Of a stretch of 33,545 nucleotides of DNA, positions 11,231 through 23,860 are shown one piece after another. The number at the start of each line of letters is the position of its first letter. The first letter of the stretch is position 1. The DNA is taken from the NCBI RefSeq assembly GCF_000003605.2, contig NW_003117887.1:1-33545 (forward strand), given 5' to 3'. The notes under the pieces are model-generated. The model had not been told where the DNA came from, made no database searches, and saw only the letters and a program-made list of their open reading frames with translations. The translations under genes were made by a program, and so were the position numbers. This DNA is from Saccoglossus kowalevskii. Lineage: Eukaryota > Hemichordata > Enteropneusta > Harrimaniidae.

Positions 11231-13090
11231 ACCTGGGCTAATGTTTTCCATGGTATTTTTCAGTACACATTGTGTTGGGTACTGAACTACCTGGGCTAAT
11301 GTTTTCCATGGTATTTTTCAGTACACATTGTGTTGGGTACTGAACTACCTGGGCTAATGTTTTCCATGGTATTTTTCAGTACACATTGTGTTGGGTACTG
11401 AACTACCTGGGCTAATGTTTTCCATGGTATTTTTCAGTACACATTGTGTTGGGTACTGAACTACCTGGGCTAATGTTTTCCATGGTATTTTTCAGTACAC
11501 ATTGTGTTGGGTACTGAACTACCTGGGCCAATGTTTTCCATGGTATTTTTCAGTACACATTGTATTGGGTACTGAACTACCTGGGCTAATGTTTTCCATG
11601 GTATTTTCAGTACATATTGTGTTGGGTACTGAACAACCTGGGCCAATGTTTTGCATGGTATTTTTCAGTACACATTGTGTTGGGTACTGAACTACCTGGG
11701 TTAATGTTTTCCATGGTATTTTTCAGTACACATTGTGTTGGGTACTGAACTGCCTGGGCCAATGTTTTGCATGGTATTTTTCAGTACACATTGTATTGGG
11801 TACTGAACTACCTGGGCTAATGTTTTCCATGGTAATTTTCAGTACACATTGTGTTGGGTACTGAACAACCTGGGCCAATGCTTTCCATGGTATTTTTCAG
11901 TACACATTGTGTTGATACTGAACTACCTGGGCGAATGTTTTCCATGGTATTTTTCAGTACACATTGTGTTGGGTACTGAACAACCTGGGCCAATGCCTTC
12001 CATGGTATTTTTCAGTACACATTGTGTTGGGTACTGAACTACCTGGGCTAATGTTTTCCATGGTATTTTTCAGTACACATTGTGTTGGGTACTGAACTAC
12101 CTGGGCTAATGTTTTCCATGGTATTTTTCAGTACACATTGTGTTGGGTACTGAACTACCTGGGCTAATGTTTTCCATGGTATTTTTCAGTACACATTGTG
12201 TTGGTAACTGAACTACCTGGGCTAATGTTTTCCATGGTAGTGTTCAGTACACATTGTGTTGAGTACTGAACAACCTGGGCCAATGTTTTGCATAGTATTT
12301 TTCAGTACACATTGTGTTGGGTACTGAACTACCTGGGTTAATGTTTTGCATAGTATTTTTCAGTACACATTGTGTTGGGTACTGAACTACCTGGGTTAAT
12401 GTTTTCCATGGTATTTTTCAGTACACATTGTGTTGGGTACTGAACTACCTGGGCCAATGTTTTGCATGGTATTTTTCAGTACACATTGTATTGGGTACTG
12501 AACTACCTGGGCTAATGTTTTCCATGGTATTTTTCAGTACACATTGTGTTGGGTACTGAACTACCTGGGCGAATGTTTTCCATGGTATTTTTCAGTACAC
12601 ATTGTGTTGGGTACTGAACAACCTGGGCCAATGCCTTCCATGGTATTTTTCAGTACACATTGTGTTGGGTACTGAACTACCTGGGCTAATGTTTTCCATG
12701 GTATTTTTCAGTACACATTGTGTTGGGTACTGAACTACCTGGGCTAATGTTTTCCATGGTATTTTTCAGTACACATTGTGTTGGGTACTGAACTACCTGG
12801 GCGAATGTTTTCCATGGTATTTTTCAGTACACATTGTGTTGGGTACTGAACAACCTGGGCCAATGCCTTCCATGGTATTTTTCAGTACACATTGTGTTGG
12901 GTACTGAACTACCTGGGCTAATGTTTTCCATGGTATTTTTCAGTACACATTGTGTTGGGTACTGAACTACCTGGGCTAATGTTTTCCATGGTATTTTTCA
13001 GTACACATTGTGTTGGGTACTGAACTACCTGGGCTAATGTTTTCCATGGTATTTTTCAGTACACATTGTGTTGGGTACTGAACTACCTGG
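11230..13090. repeat. Homogenised family A runs with a 232-bp tetramer
   Basis: Mostly near-identical GGGTACTGAAC / GGGCTAATG monomers, with recurring variants TTTTGCATGG, GTATTGGG, GGGCGAATG, GTTGATACTG (one base short) and CCAATGCCTTCC. The CCAATGCC landmark is at 11,991, 12,629 and 12,861. The last two are 232 bp apart, and the four-monomer order CGAATG, CCAATGCC, CTAATG, CTAATG is duplicated over about 12,545-13,008. Part of the run (about 12,120-13,085) is missing from the later copy at 25,440-25,640. Confidence 0.85.
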
Positions 13091-13280
13091 GCCAATGTTT
13101 TCCATGGTAGTCTTCAGTACACATTGTGTTGAGTACTGAACAACCTGGGGTAATGTTTTCAATGGTATATTTCAGTACACATTGTGTTGGGTACTGAACA
13201 ACCTGGGCCAATGTTTTCCATGGTATTTTTCAGTACACATTGTATTGGGTTCTGAACTACCTGGGCTAATGTTTTCCATG
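13090..13280. repeat. Transition from family A to family B
   Basis: The last family A landmarks are GTAGTCTTCAG (about 13,107), GAGTACTGAACAACCTGGGG and GTATTGGGTTCTGAAC. The next monomer already has GTAGTTTTTTGTACAC. The same GTAGTCTTCAG string at 7,758 and 25,636 leads into other family A monomers instead. The switch therefore occurs inside a GTATTGGGTTCTG monomer, as expected for a recombination junction in register. Confidence 0.75.
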
Positions 13281-16200
13281 GTAGTTTTTTGTACACATTG
13301 TGTTGGGTTCTGAACTACCTGGGCCACTGCAGTCTATGGTATTTTTCAGTACACATTGTGTTGGATACTGAACTACATGGGCCAATGTTTTCCACGGTAG
13401 TTTTCAGTACACATTGTGTTGGGTTCTGAACAACCTGGGCCAATGTTTTCCACGGTAGTTTTCAGTACACATTGTGGTGGGTTCTGAACTACCTGGACCA
13501 ATGTTTTCCACGGTAGTTTTCAGTACACATTGTGTTGGGTTCTGAACAACCTGGGCCAATGTTTTCCACGGTAGTTTTCAGTACACATTGTGTTGGGTTC
13601 TGAACAACCTGGGCCAATGTTTTCCACGGTAGTTTTCAGTACACATTGTGGTGGGTTCTGAACTACCTGGACCAATGTTTTCCATGGTAGTTTTTTGTAC
13701 ACAATGTGTTGGGTACTGAACTACCTGGGCCAATGTTTTCCATGGTAGTTTTTTGTACACAATGTGTTGGGTACTGAACTATCTGGGCCAATATTTTCCA
13801 TGGTAGTTTTCAGTACACATTGTGGTGGGTTCTGAACTACCTGGACCAATGTTTTCCATGGTAGTTTTCAGTACACATTGTGTTGGGTTCTGAACAACCT
13901 GGGCCAATGTTTTCCACGGTAGTTTTCAGTACACATTGTGGTGGGTTCTGAACTACCTGGACCAATGTTTTCCATGGTATTTTTCAGTACACATTGTGTT
14001 GGGTTCTGAACTACCTGGGCTAATGTTTACCATGGTATTTTTCAGTACACATTGTGGTGGGTTCTGAACTACCTGGGCCAATGTTTTCCATGGTAGTTTT
14101 CAGTACACATTGTGGTGGGTTCTGAACTACCTGGGCTAATGTTTTCCATGGTAGTTTTCAGTACACATTGTGCTGGGTTCTGAACTATCTGGGCCAATGT
14201 TTTCCATGGTAGTTTTTTGTACACAATGTGTTGGGTACTGAACTATCTGGGCCAATATTTTCCATGGTAGTTTTTTGTACACAATGTGTTGGGTACTGAA
14301 CTATCTGGGCCAATATTTTCCATGGTAGTTTTCAGTACACATTGTGGTGGGTTCTGAACTACCTGGACCAATGTTTTCCATGGTAGTTTTCAGTACACAT
14401 TGTGTTGGGTTCTGAACAACCTGGGCCAATGTTTTCCACGGTAGTTTTCAGTACACATTGTGTTGGGTTCTGAACAACCTGGGCCAATGTTTTCCACGGT
14501 AGTTTTCAGTACACATTGTGTTGGGTTCTGAACAACCTGGGCCAATGTTTTCCACGGTAGTTTTCAGTACACATTGTGTTGGGTTCTGAACAACCTGGGC
14601 CAATGTTTTCCACGGTAGTTTTCAGTACACATTGTGGTGGGTTCTGAACTACCTGGACCAATGTTTTCCATGGTAGTTTTTTGTACACAATGTGTTGGGT
14701 ACTGAACTACCTGGGCCAATGTTTTCCATGGTAGTTTTTTGTACACAATGTGTTGGGTACTGAACTATCTGGGCCAATATTTTCCATGGTAGTTTTCAGT
14801 ACACATTGTGGTGGGTTCTGAACTACCTGGACCAATGTTTTCCATGGTAGTTTTTTGTACACAATGTGTTGGGTACTGAACTACCTGGGCCAATGTTTTC
14901 CATGGTAGTTTTTTGTACACAATGTGTTGGGTACTGAACTATCTGGGCCAATATTTTCCATGGTAGTTTTCAGTACACATTGTGGTGGGTTCTGAACTAC
15001 CTGGACCAATGTTTTCCATGGTAGTTTTCAGTACACATTGTGTTGGGTTCTGAACAACCTGGGCCAATGTTTTCCACGGTAGTTTTCAGTACACATTGTG
15101 GTGGGTTCTGAACTACCTGGACCAATGTTTTCCATGGTATTTTTCAGTACACATTGTGTTGGGTTCTGAACTACCTGGGCTAATGTTTACCATGGTATTT
15201 TTCAGTACACATTGTGGTGGGTTCTGAACTACCTGGGCCAATGTTTTCCATGGTAGTTTTCAGTACACATTGTGGTGGGTTCTGAACTACCTGGGCTAAT
15301 GTTTTCCATGGTAGTTTTCAGTACACATTGTGCTGGGTTCTGAACTATCTGGGCCAATGTTTTCCATGGTAGTTTTTTGTACACAATGTGTTGGGTACTG
15401 AACTATCTGGGCCAATATTTTCCATGGTAGTTTTTTGTACACAATGTGTTGGGTACTGAACTATCTGGGCCAATATTTTCCATGGTAGTTTTCAGTACAC
15501 ATTGTGGTGGGTTCTGAACTACCTGGACCAATGTTTTCCATGGTAGTTTTCAGTACACATTGTGTTGGGTTCTGAACAACCTGGGCCAATGTTTTCCACG
15601 GTAGTTTTCAGTACACATTGTGTTGGGTTCTGAACTACCTGGGCCACTGCTGTCCATGGTATTTTTCAGTACACATTGTGTTGGGTTCTGAACTACCTGG
15701 GCTAATGTTTACCATGGTATTTTTCAGTACACATTGTGTTGGGTTCTGAACTACCTGGGCTAATGTTTACCATGGTATTTTTCAGTACACATTGTGGTGG
15801 GTTCTGAACTACCTGGGCTAATGTTTTCCATGGTAGTTTTCAGTACACATTGTGCTGGGTTCTGAACTATCTGGGCCAATGTTTTCCATGGTAGTTTTTT
15901 GTACACAATGTGTTGGGTACTGAACTATCTGGGCCAATATTTTCCATGGTAGTTTTTTGTACACAATGTGTTGGGTACTGAACTATCTGGGCCAATATTT
16001 TCCATGGTAGTTTTCAGTACACATTGTGGTGGGTTCTGAACTACCTGGACCAATGTTTTCCATGGTAGTTTTCAGTACACATTGTGTTGGGTTCTGAACA
16101 ACCTGGGCCAATGTTTTCCACGGTAGTTTTCAGTACACATTGTGTTGGGTTCTGAACAACCTGGGCCAATGTTTTCCACGGTAGTTTTCAGTACACATTG

Positions 16201-18240
16201 TGGTGGGTTCTGAACTACCTGGACCAATGTTTTCCACGGTAGTTTTCAGTACACATTGTGTTGGGTTCTGAACAACCTGGGCCAATGTTTTCCACGGTAG
16301 TTTTCAGTACACATTGTGTTGGGTTCTGAACAACCTGGGCCAATGTTTTCCACGGTAGTTTTCAGTACACATTGTGGTGGGTTCTGAACTACCTGGACCA
16401 ATGTTTTCCATGGTAGTTTTTTGTACACAATGTGTTGGGTACTGAACTACCTGGGCCAATGTTTTCCATGGTAGTTTTTTGTACACAATGTGTTGGGTAC
16501 TGAACTATCTGGGCCAATATTTTCCATGGTAGTTTTCAGTACACATTGTGGTGGGTTCTGAACAACCTGGGCCAATGTTTTCCACGGTAGTTTTCAGTAC
16601 ACATTGTGGTGGGTTCTGAACTACCTGGACCAATGTTTTCCATGGTATTTTTCAGTACACATTGTGTTGGGTTCTGAACTACCTGGGCTAATGTTTACCA
16701 TGGTATTTTTCAGTACACATTGTGGTGGGTTCTGAACTACCTGGGCCAATGTTTTCCATGATAGTTTTCAGTACACATTGTGGTGGGTTCTGAACTACCT
16801 GGGCTAATGTTTTCCATGGTAGTTTTCAGTACACATTGTGCTGGGTTCTGAACTATCTGGGCCAATGTTTTCCATGGTAGTTTTTTGTACACAATGTGTT
16901 GGGTACTGAACTATCTGGGCCAATATTTTCCATGGTAGTTTTTTGTACACAATGTGTTGGGTACTGAACTATCTGGGCCAATGTTTTCCATGGTAGTTTT
17001 TTGTACACATTGTGCTGGGTTCTGAACAACCTGGGCCAATGTTTTCCATGGTAGTTTTCAGTACACATTGTGCTGGGTTCTGAACTATCTGGGCCAATAT
17101 TTTCCATGGTAGTTTTCAGTACACATTGTGTTGGGTTCTGAACTACCTGGGCCACTGCTGTCCATGGTATTTTTCAGTACACATTGTGTTGGGTTCTGAA
17201 CTACCTGGGCTAATGTTTACCATGGTATTTTTCAGTACACATTGTGTTGGGTTCTGAACTACCTGGGCTAATGTTTACCATGGTATTTTTCAGTACACAT
17301 TGTGGTGGGTTCTGAACTACCTGGGCCAATGTTTTCCATGATAGTTTTCAGTACACATTGTGGTGGGTTCTGAACTACCTGGCTAATGTTTTCCATGGTA
17401 GTTTTCAGTACACATTGTGCTGGTTCTGAACTACCTGGACCAATGTTTTCCATGGTAGTTTTTTGTACACAATGTGTTGGGTACTGAACTACCTGGGCCA
17501 ATGTTTTCCATGGTAGTTTTTTGTACACAATGTGTTGGGTACTGAACTATCTGGGCCAATATTTTCCATGGTAGTTTTCAGTACACATTGTGGTAGGTTC
17601 TGAACTACCTGGACCAATGTTTTCCATGGTAGTTTTCAGTACACATTGTGTTGGGTTCTGAACAACCTGGGCCAATGTTTTCCACGGTAGTTTTCAGTAC
17701 ACATTGTGGTGGGTTCTGAACTACCTGGACCAATGTTTTCCATGGTAGTTTTTTGTACACAATGTGTTGGGTACTGAACAACCTGGGCCAATGTTTTCCA
17801 TGGTAGTTTTCAGTACACATTGTGGTGGGTTCTGAACTACCTGGACCAATGTTTTCCATGGTAGTTTTTTGTACACAATGTGTTGGGTACTGAACTACCT
17901 GGGCCAATGTTTTCCATGGTAGTTTTTTGTACACAATGTGTTGGGTACTGAACTATCTGGGCCAATATTTTCCATGGTAGTTTTCAGTACACATTGTGGT
18001 GGGTTCTGAACTACCTGGACCAATGTTTTCCATGGTAGTTTTCAGTACACATTGTGTTGGGTTCTGAACAACCTGGGCCAATGTTTTCCACGGTAGTTTT
18101 CAGTACACATTGTGGTGGGTTCTGAACTACCTGGACCAATGTTTTCCATGGTAGTTTTTTGTACACAATGTGTTGGGTACTGAACAACCTGGGCCAATGT
18201 TTTCCATGGTAGTTTTCAGTACACATTGTGTTGGGTTCTG
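13280..18240. repeat. Family B variable-length higher-order repeat array, copy 1
   Basis: Monomers read GGGTTCTGAAC with CATGGTAGTTTT, and four signature types recur in order: CCACGG with GAACAACCTGG; GTTTACCATGG; GTGCTGGGTTCTGAACTATC; and TTTTTTGTACACAATGTG. The TGCTGGGTTCTGAACTATC landmark lies at 14,171, 15,331, 15,853 and 16,839, giving unit lengths of 20, 9 and 17 monomers (1,160, 522 and 986 bp), each an exact multiple of 58. Another landmark, GGGCCACTGC, lies at 13,321, 15,641 and 17,149 (40 and 26 monomers apart). Two single-base deletions near 17,383 and 17,419 are the only phase changes noticed. Confidence 0.9.
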
Positions 18241-18980
18241 AACTACCTGGGCCAATGTTTTCCATGGTAGTTTTTTGTACACAATGTGTTGGATACTGAA
18301 CAACCTGGGCCAATGTTTTCCATGGTAGTTTTCAGTACACATTGTGTTGGGTTCTGAACTACCTGGGCCAATGTTTTCCATGGTAGTTTTCAGTACACAT
18401 TGTGTTGGGTTCTGAACTACCTGGGCCAATGTTTTCCATGGTAGTTTTCAGTACACATTGTGTTGGGTTCTGAACTACCTGGGCCAATGTTTTCCATGGT
18501 ATTTTTCAGTACACATTGTGGTGGGTTCTGAACTACCTGGACCAATGTTTTCCATGGTAGTTTTCAGTACACATTGTGTTGGATACTGAAATACCTGGGC
18601 CAATGTTTTCCATGGTAGTTTTCAGTACACATTGTGTTGGGTTCTGAACTACCTGGGCCAATGTTTTCCATGGTAGTTTTCAGTACACATTGTGTTGGGT
18701 TCTGAACTACCTGGGCCAATGTTTTCCATGGTAGTTTTCAGTACACATTGTGTTGGGTTCTGAACTACCTGGGCCAATGTTTTCCATGGTATTTTTCAGT
18801 ACACATTGTGGTGGGTTCTGAACTACCTGGACCAATGTTTTCCATGGTAGTTTTCAGTACACATTGTGTTGGATACTGAAATACCTGGGCCAATGTTTTC
18901 CATGGTAGTTTTCAGTACACATTGTGTTGGGTTCTGAACTACCTGGGCCAATGTTTTCCATGGTAGTTTTCAGTACACAT
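18240..18980. repeat. Homogenised family B tail with 290-bp tandem duplication
   Basis: Simple GGGTTCTGAAC / GGGCCAATG / GTAGTTTT monomers predominate, and the signature types of the preceding array are gone. The GGATACTGAAATACC monomer occurs at 18,581 and 18,871, exactly 290 bp (five monomers) apart. Its neighbours are repeated in the same order, so a five-monomer segment is duplicated in tandem. The right edge passes into block E copy 2 at a GGGTACTG / GGGTCAATG monomer. Confidence 0.85.
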
Positions 18981-20545
18981 TGTGTTGGGTACTGAACTAC
19001 CTGGGTCAATGTTTTCCATGGTATTTTCAGTACACATTGTGTTGCGTACTGAACTACCTGGGCCAATGTTTTCCATTGTATTTTTCAGTACACATTGTAT
19101 TGGGTACTGAACAACCTGGACCAATGTTTTCCATGGTATTTTTCAGTACACATTGTGGTGGGTTCTGAACTACCTTGGCCAATGTTTTCCATGGTAGTTT
19201 TTTGTACACAATGTGTTGGGTACTGAACTATCTGGGCCAATATTTTCCAAGTTAGTTTTCAGTACACATTGTGTTGGGCACTGAACTACCTTGGCCAATG
19301 TTTTCCATAATATTTTTCCATGGTTTTTTTCAGTACACATTGTCTTGTGTGCTGAACTATCTGGGCCAATGCTTTCCATGGTATTTTCAGTACACATTGT
19401 GTTGGGTTCTGAATTACTTGGACCAATGTTTTCCATGGTAGTTTTCAGTACACATTGTGTTGAGTACTGAACAACCTGGGGTAATGTTTTCAATGGTATT
19501 TGTCAGTACACATTGTGAAGGGTACTGCGCTACCTGGGCGAATGTTTTCCATGGTAGTTTTCAGTACACATTGTGTTGGGTTCTGAATTACTTGGACCAA
19601 TGTTTTCCATGGTAGTTTTCAGTACACATTGTGTTGAGTACTGAACAACCTGGGGTAATGTTTTCAATGGTATTTGTCAGTACACATTGTGAAGGGTACT
19701 GCGCTACCTGGGTCAATGCTGTTCATGGTATTTTTCAGTACACATTGTGCTGGGTTCTTAACTACCTGGGTCAATGTTTTCCATGGTATTTTTCAGTACA
19801 CATTGTGTTGAGCACCGAACAACCGGGGACAATATTTTCAATGGCATTTTTACTACACATTATTTTTGGGTACTGAACTACCTGGGCCAATGTTTTCCAT
19901 TGTATTTTTCAGTAAACTTTGTGTTGAGTACTGAACAACCTGGGCCAATGCTTTCCATGGTATTTTTCAGTACACATTGTGCTGGGTTCTGAACTACCTG
20001 GGCCAATGTTTTCCATGGTATTTTTCAGTACACATTGTGTTGGGTACCGAACAACCTGTGCCAATATTTTCCATGGCATTTTTAGTACACATTGTGTTGG
20101 ATACTGAACTACCTGGGCCAATGTTTTCCATGGTATTTTCAAGTACACATTGTGTTGGGTACTGAACTACCTGGGCCAATGTTTTCCATGGTATTTTTCA
20201 GTACACATTGTGTTGGGTACTAAACAACCTGGGCCAATGTTTTTCATGGTATTTTTTAGTACACATTGTGTTGGGTACTGAACTACCTGGGCTAATGTTT
20301 TCCATGGTATTTTTCAGTACACATTGTGTTGGGTACTGAACTACCTGGGCCAATGTTTTCCATGGTATTTTTCAGTACACATTGTGTTGGGTACTGAACT
20401 ACCTGGGCTAATGTTTTCCATGGTATTTTTCAGTACACATTGTGTTGGGTACTGAACTACCTGGGCTAATGTTTTCCATGGTATTTTTCAGTACACATTG
20501 TGGTGGGTTCTGAACTACCTGGGCCAATGTTTTCCATGGTAGGTT
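18980..20545. repeat. Block E copy 2, with an extra 174-bp trimer
   Basis: This matches block E copy 1 at offset 12,542 up to about 19,530 and at offset 12,716 afterwards. The change is an extra three-monomer segment: GAATTACTTGG occurs at 19,411 and again at 19,585. The first of these trimers ends in GGGCGAATG, whereas the second leads into GGGTCAATGCTGTTCATGG as in copy 1. The ATTATTTTTGGG landmark is at 19,859. A GGTGGGTTCTG and GTACACAATGTG pair near 20,500-20,560 introduces family B-like monomers just before copy 3. Confidence 0.9.
19301..19333 (+). repeat. 13-bp insertion in a 71-bp monomer, copy 2
   Basis: Copy of the expanded TTTTCCAT-AATAT-TTTTCCATGG monomer, 12,542 bp from copy 1 and in the same monomer neighbourhood. 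Confidence 0.85.
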
Positions 20546-21480
20546 TTTGTACACAATGTGTTGGGTACTGAACTATCTGGGCTAATGTTTTCCATGGTAG
20601 TTTTCAGTACACATTGTGTTGAGTACTGAACAACCTGGGGTAATGTTTTCAATGGTATTTGTCAGTACACATTGTGAAGGGTACTGCGCTACCTGGGTCA
20701 ATGCTGTTCATGGTATTTTTCAGTACACATTGTGCTGGGTTCTTAACTACCTGGGTCAATGTTTTCCATGGTATTTTTCAGTACACATTGTGTTGAGCAC
20801 CGAACAACCTGGGACAATATTTTCCATGGCATTTTTACTAAACATTATTTTTGGGTACTGAACTACCTGGGCCAATCTTTTCCATTGTATTTTTCAGTAA
20901 ACTTTGTGTTGAGTACTGAACAACCTGGGCCAATGCTTTCCATGGTATTTTTCAGTACACATTGTGCTGGGTTCTGAACTACCTGGGCCAATGTTTTCCA
21001 TGGTATTTTTCAGTACACATTGTGTTGGGTACCGAACAACCTGTGCCAATATTTTCCATGGCATTTTTAGTACACATTGTGTTGGATACTGAACTACCTG
21101 GGCCAATGTTTTCCATGGTATTTTCCAGTACACATTGTGTTGGGTACTGAACTACCTGGGCCAATGTTTTCCATGGTATTTTTCAGTACACATTGTGTTG
21201 GGTACTAAACAACCTGGGCCAATATTTTTCATGGTATTTTTTAGTACACATTGTGTTGGGTACTGAACTACCTGGGCTAATGTTTTCCATGGTATTTTTC
21301 AGTACACATTGTGTTGGGTACTGAACTACCTGGGCTAATGTTTTCCATGGTATTTTTCAGTACACATTGTGTTGGGTACTGAACTACCTGGGCTAATGTT
21401 TTCCATGGTATTTTTCAGTACACATTGTGTTGGGTACTGAACTACCTGGGCTAATGTTTTCCATGGTATTTTTCAGTACA
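20545..21480. repeat. Block E copy 3 (tandem to copy 2 at 985 bp)
   Basis: The right-hand part of block E is repeated 985 bp after copy 2 (17 monomers minus one base) and 13,701 bp after copy 1. The ATTATTTTTGGG landmark is at 20,844. It ends in a run of CTAATG monomers like copy 1 rather than the mixed run of copy 2. At 21,222 it shares ATATTTTTCA with copy 1, while at 20,806 it lacks the AACCGGGG shared by copies 1 and 2. Confidence 0.9.
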
Positions 21481-22235
21481 CATTGTGTTGGGTACTGAAC
21501 TACCTGAGCTAATGTTTTCCATGGTATTTTTCAGTACACATTGTGTTGGATACTGAACTACCTGGGCTAATGTTTTCCATGGTATTTTTTAGTACACATT
21601 GTGTTGGGTACTGAACTACCTGGGCTAATGTTTTCCATGGTATTTTTCAGTACACATTGTGTTGGATACTGAACTACCTGGGCGAATGTTTTCCATGGTA
21701 GTTTTCAGTACATATTGTGTTTGGTACTAAACTACCTGGGCTAATGTTTTCCATGGTATTTTTCAGTACTCATTGTAATGGGTACTGAACAACTTGGACC
21801 AATGTTTTCCATGGTATTTTTTAGTACACATTGTGTTGAGTACTGAACAACCTGGGGTAATGTTTTCAATGGTATTTGTCAGTACACATTGTGAAGGGTA
21901 CTGCGCTACCTGGGCCAATGCTGTTCATGGTATTTTTCAGTACACATTGTGCTGGGTTCTGAACTACCTGGGTCAATGTTTTTCATGGTATTTTTCAGTA
22001 CACATTGTGTTGAGCACCGAACAACCTGGGCCAATATTTTCCAGGGCATTTTTACTACAAATTATTTTTGGGTACTGAACTACATGGGCCAATGTTTTCC
22101 ATTGTATTTTTCAGTAAACATTGTGTTGAATACTGAACAACCTGGGCCAATGCTTTCCATGGTACTTTTCAGTACACATAGAGCTGGGTTCTGAACTACC
22201 TGGGCCAATGTTTTCCATGGTATTTTTCAGTACAC
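21480..22235. repeat. Family A segment matching 8,590-9,220
   Basis: The landmarks CATATTGTGTTTGG (21,711), GTAATGGGTACTGAACAAC, GTGAAGGGTACTGCGC, CAAATTATTTTTGGG (22,071) and ACACATAGAGCTGGG follow the order at 8,640-9,190. The offset drops from 13,064 to 13,006 because this copy has one GTAATGGG monomer where the earlier copy has two. The earlier copy then continues into 9,240-10,400; this copy does not. Confidence 0.85.
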
Positions 22236-22980
22236 ATTGTGTTGGGCACTGAACTACCTGGGCCAATGTTTTCCATGGTATTTTTCAGTACACATTGTGG
22301 TGGGTGCTGAACTATCTGGGCTAATGTTTTCCATGGTATTTTTCAGTACACATTGTGTTGGGCACTGAACTACCTGGGCCAATGTTTTCCATGGTATTTT
22401 TCAGTACACATTGTGGTGGGTGCTGAACTATCTGGGCTAATGTTTTCCATGGTATTTTTCAGTACACATTGTGGTGGGTGCTGAACTATCTGGGCTAATG
22501 TTTTCCATGGTATTTTTCAGTACACATTGTGTTGGGCACTGAACTACCTGGGCCAATGTTTTCCATGGTATTTTTCAGTACACATTGTGGTGGGTGCTGA
22601 ACTATCTGGGCTAATGTTTTCCATGGTATTTTTCAGTACACATTGTGTTGGGCACTGAACTACCTGGGCCAATGTTTTCCATGGTATTTTTCAGTACACA
22701 TTGTGGTGGGTGCTGAACTATCTGGGCTAATGTTTTCCATGGTATTTTTCAGTACACATTGTGTTGGGCACTGAACTACCTGGGCCAATGTTTTCCATGG
22801 TATTTTTCAGTACACATTGTGGTGGGTGCTGAACTATCTGGGCTAATGTTTTCCATGGTATTTTTCAGTACACATTGTGGTGGGTTCTGAACTACCTGGG
22901 CTAATGTTTTCCATGGTATTTTTCAGTACACATTGTGGTGGGTTCTGAACTACCTGGGCTAATGTTTTCCATGGTATTTT
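22236..22980. repeat. 116-bp dimer higher-order array, copy 2
   Basis: The GGTGGGTGCTGAAC type occurs at 22,300, 22,416, 22,474, 22,590, 22,706 and 22,822. Four gaps are 116 bp and one is 58 bp. It alternates with GTTGGGCACTGAAC and ends in two GGTGGGTTCTGAAC monomers, as at 3,609-3,780. The segment is flanked by sequence that in the first super-repeat is separated by a different 1.1-1.2 kb of monomers, so it looks inserted or exchanged. Confidence 0.9.
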
Positions 22981-23860
22981 TCAGTACACATTGTTATGGA
23001 TACTGAACTAACTGGGCCAATGTTTTCCATGGTATTTTGCAGTACACATTGTGTTGGGTGCTGAACTACCTGGGCTAATATTTTCCATGGTATATTTCAG
23101 TACACATTGTAATGGGTACTGAACAACCTGGGCTAATGTTTTCCATGGTATATTTCAGTACACATTGTGTTGAGTACTGAACAACCTGGGCCAATGTTTT
23201 CCATGGTATTTTTTAGTACACATTGTGTTGGGTACTGAACAACCTGGGCCAATGTTTTCCATGGTATTTTTCAGTACACATTGTATTGGGTTCTGAACTA
23301 CCTGGGCTAATGTTTTCCATGGTATTTTCAATACACATTGTGTTGGGTACTGAACAACCTGGGCCAATATTTTCCAGGGCATTTTTACTACACATTATTT
23401 TTGGGTACTGAACTACATGGGCCAACGTTTTCCATTGTATTTTTCAGTAAACATTGTGTTGAATACTGAACAACCTGGGCCAATGCTTTCCATGGTAGTT
23501 TTCAGTACACATTGTGTTGGGTACTGAACTACCTGGGCTAATGTTTTCCGTGGTAGTTTTCAGAACACATTGTGTTGGATACTGAACTACCTGGACCAAT
23601 GTTTTACATGGTATTTTTCAGTACACATTGTGTTGGGTTTTCAACAACCTGGGCCAATGTTTTCCATGGTATATTTCAGTACACATTGTGTTGGGTACTA
23701 AACAACCTGGGCCAATGTTTTTCATGGTATTTTTTAGTACACATTGTGTTGGGTACTGAACTACCTGGGCTAATGTTTTCCATGGTATTTTTCAGTACAC
23801 ATTGTGTTGGGTACTGAACAACCTGGGCCAATGTTTTCCATGGTATTTTTCAGTACACAT
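22981..23860. repeat. Block F copy 2
   Basis: Landmark TGTTATGGATACTG is at 22,992 and ATTATTTTTGGG at 23,394. It is the left member of a tandem pair 869 bp apart (15 monomers minus one base). It carries only one CAGAACACATTG monomer, whereas copies 1 and 3 carry two. Confidence 0.88.
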
